DNA of 7,681 nt from JAAZNO01 sp012798275. Its GTDB lineage: Bacteria > Chloroflexota > Anaerolineae > B4-G1 > SLSP01. The DNA is taken from contig DAOPQD010000130.1 of the NCBI GenBank assembly GCA_035347995.1, positions 1 through 7,681 of the forward strand, read 5' to 3'. The notes beneath the pieces are model-generated. The model was not told where the DNA came from and did not search any database. It saw nothing but the letters and a program-made list of their open reading frames with translations. This document shows, one piece after another, positions 5,734 through 7,681 of this stretch. Position numbers and translations under genes: made by a program. The stretch's first letter is position 1; the number at the start of each line of letters is the position of its first letter.

Positions 5734-7155
5734 TCAATCAGGGGTCCAGGTCACCTCGCCGGCGGCCGGAGAGGGGAAACGGTAGAAGGGCTCGACCCAT
5801 TGCAACGGATTGACCGGTTGGGCGTCCACCCACATTTCCCAATGGAGATGGGAACCGGTCGAAAGGCCCGTGTTGCCCACACGCCCAATCACCTGTCCCT
5901 GGGTGACCCAATCCCCCACCGCCACTTCGATGGCGGAAAGGTGCCAGTAGCCGGTGACCAGCCCCCAGCCGTGATCGAGCATGATGGAATTGCCGCGCAC
6001 CGCCAGTTTTTGCGCCAGCACCACCTGTCCGTCCGCTGGAGCCAGCACCGGCGTCCCTGTCCCGGCGCGGAAATCCACCCCGGAATGATAGGTGTTGTAG
6101 GAGCCGCCGTAGGAGCGGCGTGAGCCGAAATAGGAAGAAATCGCCGCCTGGACCGGGAACTTGAGCGGCGCATTCCAGAAGCGCTGCTGTGTCCGCAGGT
6201 CGGCGACCGCATCCAGCGCCTGACGCTCGGTCTCCATGAGCGTCGCGTCCGTGAGCTGACTCAGGCTTCCCGAGACGTCAATGCGTTCGTAGCCGAAGCG
6301 GCCCGGCGCCACGATCAGGGGCAGGGTGAGGGCGAGCTCTGCACCGTCGGATTGCACGGTGAGATCCACAGTATACTCACCGGCCTCCACCATCGGCGAG
6401 AGGCTCAACAGCGCGAAGAGATGGGTGGCGTCCTGCCGGTAACAGGGCTCGTTCTTGTCGAGGTAAGCGACGCTGCAGGTCGCCAGTTCCGCCGTCTCCA
6501 GGCTGAGCACCGACGTCTCCCCGCGCACCACCGGCTGCGGCGACAACGTCAACGCCACGAGGGGATACGGCAGATCGGTCATGGCCGACTCCTCGCCGGG
6601 CGCTACCCAGGCAGCGCCAGCAAAGGGCGGACTCGCGTTGTGACGCACGAGCTCCCAATACGGCAGGTCGTGGCGCAACGCCAGCGTCAGCCAGGTCTCG
6701 CCGGCAGGGGCGATGTGAACCGTCAAGGGGACGGCTTGAGGGGGAACGAGAAGCGTCTGCCCCAAAAGCAGGGCCTCCGGGTTCAGGATGCGGTTAGCGC
6801 GCGCCAGGGTGAGCCAATCGAAGTCGCTGCGTCGCGCCAGCAACGAGAAGGTCTCCGCCAGGGCCAGCGTGTGCGATTCCCAATCAGCGCGGGGGAAGCC
6901 TTCCGGCAGGGGCAACAACAGCGGCTGTCCGACGTAGACTTTGCGGGGATCGGCGAGGTCGTTCAACTGCGCCAGAGTGGTCGTATCCACGCCGTAATGC
7001 CGGGCAATCGAGGCCAGCGTCTCGCCCGCCGCCACGGTGTGCACGCTGGGACGATCGTCCGCTTGAGGCGGCCGGGCAAAAGCCAGGACCGTTACGGGTG
7101 AAATTCCACCTGCCAGCAGCAGAACCAGGACCAAAATGAGAGCGCGACGCCGCAT
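5734..7155 (-). CDS. Secreted LysM-domain M23 metallopeptidase
   Basis: This 473-residue cell-wall protein opens with a signal peptide (MRRR, then a long hydrophobic run to about residue 27). A clear LysM domain follows (about 39-82, HTVAAGETLASIARHYGV). Two weaker LysM-like repeats are at about 95-138 and 145-188. A beta-rich region (about 200-290) holds two cysteines, C227 and C238, that could form a disulfide. A C-terminal M23/lysostaphin-type peptidase domain (about 336-457) has H357 and D361 (YHSGVDF), H405 (YWHLS), and H436 and H438 (SHLHWE), the usual zinc and catalytic set. LysM binds glycan and M23 cleaves peptide cross-links, so it probably remodels peptidoglycan outside the membrane. 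I prefer ATG 7155, with GAGG 5 nt upstream, because it puts the arginines right before the hydrophobic core. A TTG at 7179 lacks a ribosome site. The biotin ligase follows after 10 bp. Confidence 0.92.
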   Translation of the reverse strand: MRRRALILVLVLLLAGGISPVTVLAFARPPQADDRPSVHTVAAGETLASIARHYGVDTTTLAQLNDLADPRKVYVGQPLLLPLPEGFPRADWESHTLALAETFSLLARRSDFDWLTLARANRILNPEALLLGQTLLVPPQAVPLTVHIAPAGETWLTLALRHDLPYWELVRHNASPPFAGAAWVAPGEESAMTDLPYPLVALTLSPQPVVRGETSVLSLETAELATCSVAYLDKNEPCYRQDATHLFALLSLSPMVEAGEYTVDLTVQSDGAELALTLPLIVAPGRFGYERIDVSGSLSQLTDATLMETERQALDAVADLRTQQRFWNAPLKFPVQAAISSYFGSRRSYGGSYNTYHSGVDFRAGTGTPVLAPADGQVVLAQKLAVRGNSIMLDHGWGLVTGYWHLSAIEVAVGDWVTQGQVIGRVGNTGLSTGSHLHWEMWVDAQPVNPLQWVEPFYRFPSPAAGEVTWTPD

Positions 7156-7208
7156 CCTTGCCTCGAACGAAAGACTCAAGAACGAAAAACAGCCGTCAGG
7201 AATAAAAC

Positions 7209-7221
7209 CATACTTTGTATG
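7209..7221. promoter_or_regulatory. Short inverted repeat overlapping the -10 box
   Basis: CATAC-TTT-GTATG is a perfect 5-bp dyad with a 3-base spacer. It overlaps the end of the -10 element TATCAT (7224-7219) and the predicted transcript start. Its position would suit a repressor operator, but such a short AT-rich dyad can occur by chance and no regulator gene is in the window. Confidence 0.25.
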
Positions 7222-7246
7222 ATAAATGAAATCACGCGAAAGTCAA
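7219..7246 (-). promoter_or_regulatory. Sigma70-type promoter for the LysM/M23 peptidase unit
   Basis: On the minus strand, TTGACT (7246-7241) is followed after 16 bp by TATCAT (7224-7219). Each box is one base from consensus. The predicted start near 7212 gives a leader of about 57 nt to ATG 7155. The -35 box contains the TGA stop codon of the upstream DUF192 gene (7245-7243). The peptidase, biotin ligase, phosphoesterase and DUF4349 genes could all be read from here. Confidence 0.6.
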
Positions 7247-7611
7247 TCACTTTCAATCTGCAAGCGCTCTCCCACCTCCACCCACTCCAGGAGGGCCGGC
7301 GCCGCCTCCAGGTAGTAGCGGGCCGGCGCGGCCGGCGTATAGAGGGGCCGGAAGGGCCTGGCGCGCACCTTGTCCACAATGACCCCATCGGTGCGCAGCC
7401 AGACCACGGCGATGGGACAGAAGACGAAGAACATGTGAATGGCGGTCGCGGTGCGGCTCTCACGCGCTTCGACGAAGAGCAACGCCTCGTCGGGGCGCAG
7501 GCGGCGCCGGAACATCAGCCCCTGGAGCCGACACAGGAACGTGTCACAGCGCCGCGCGCGCCATGGCAACGCGCTGCCGTCCTCTTTTTTCAAACGCACA
7601 AAACCCGGCAT
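7243..7611 (-). CDS. DUF192 family protein
   Basis: This 122-residue protein matches the DUF192 fold from memory. The family's R..GLM.R..L...LLF segment appears as RLQGLMFRRRLRPDEALLF (28-46). The hydrophobic beta core that usually reads FWM.NT..PLDI.FID..G.I appears as HMFFVFCPIAVVWLRTDGVIVD (59-80). A YYLE-A segment (99-103) and VGERL near the end complete it. Many DUF192 members are secreted; this one has no signal peptide. Function is unknown for the family. The ATG at 7611 has GGGAG 5 nt upstream. It ends inside the -35 box of the promoter for the next gene, so it is probably in a different or partly shared transcript. Confidence 0.82.
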   Translation of the reverse strand: MPGFVRLKKEDGSALPWRARRCDTFLCRLQGLMFRRRLRPDEALLFVEARESRTATAIHMFFVFCPIAVVWLRTDGVIVDKVRARPFRPLYTPAAPARYYLEAAPALLEWVEVGERLQIESD

Positions 7612-7629
7612 AGGGGCTCCCTCGAAAAT

Positions 7630-7672
7630 GGCCCCGAATGAACCCGAATTTCACGAATCAGATGAGAAATTC
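7630..7672. repeat. Degenerate TTCGTGAAATTCG-type intergenic repeat
   Basis: On the minus strand the stretch reads TTCGTGAAATTCGGGTTCATTCG, made of near-repeats of an ATTCG(T/G)G unit. I recall this class of sequence as an abundant intergenic repeat in environmental genomes, possibly related to the remnant at 3031-3087. It sits directly upstream of the DUF192 gene, whose promoter I cannot identify within the window edge. Confidence 0.35.
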
Positions 7673-7681
7673 CTGGCCCCC

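Noticed and set aside
7156..7179. TTG start giving an 8-residue longer LysM/M23 peptidase
   Set aside because: No ribosome site precedes it, and it would place an acidic residue and extra sequence before the signal peptide. ATG 7155 fits better.

Overview
The window is a compact, GC-rich bacterial segment in which all six genes I can support lie on the minus strand. No rRNA, tRNA, CRISPR array, transposase or phage gene is visible. The gene content fits a Chloroflexota (Anaerolineae-like) genome: a divergent Hsp70-type ATPase, a LysM/M23 peptidase, a DUF4349 lipoprotein, a stand-alone biotin ligase, and intergenic scraps of the CGCAGAT / TTCGTGAAATTCG kind. This assignment is an inference from family recall and composition, not a search result.

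In transcription order (high to low coordinates), the first group is a DUF192 protein (7611-7243), a secreted LysM/M23 peptidase (7155-5734), a biotin-protein ligase without HTH (5723-4935), a calcineurin-like phosphoesterase (4867-4139) and a DUF4349 lipoprotein (4062-3163). A good sigma70-type promoter (TTGACT-N16-TATCAT) sits at the DUF192/peptidase junction, with its -35 box on the DUF192 stop codon. The last four genes may therefore form one transcription unit. It would end at one or two GC-rich hairpins just after the DUF4349 gene (3150-3085).

The second group has its own promoter (TTGCCT-N16-TATACT, 3021-2994). It contains a GIY-YIG/zinc-ribbon/Nudix fusion protein (2937-2098), followed after 5 bp by an Hsp70-like protein (2092-278). 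In the Hsp70-like protein the usual substrate-binding domain is replaced by a C-terminal beta-rich module that resembles modules I associate with secreted carbohydrate-active proteins. The last 277 bases hold three consecutive hairpins, two of which carry T-tracts on the plus-strand side.

The most interesting part is this second pair. It couples a multi-domain nuclease-like/Nudix fusion, with an altered Nudix box, to a chaperone-like ATPase with an atypical C-terminus. The first group looks like ordinary housekeeping and cell-envelope genes.
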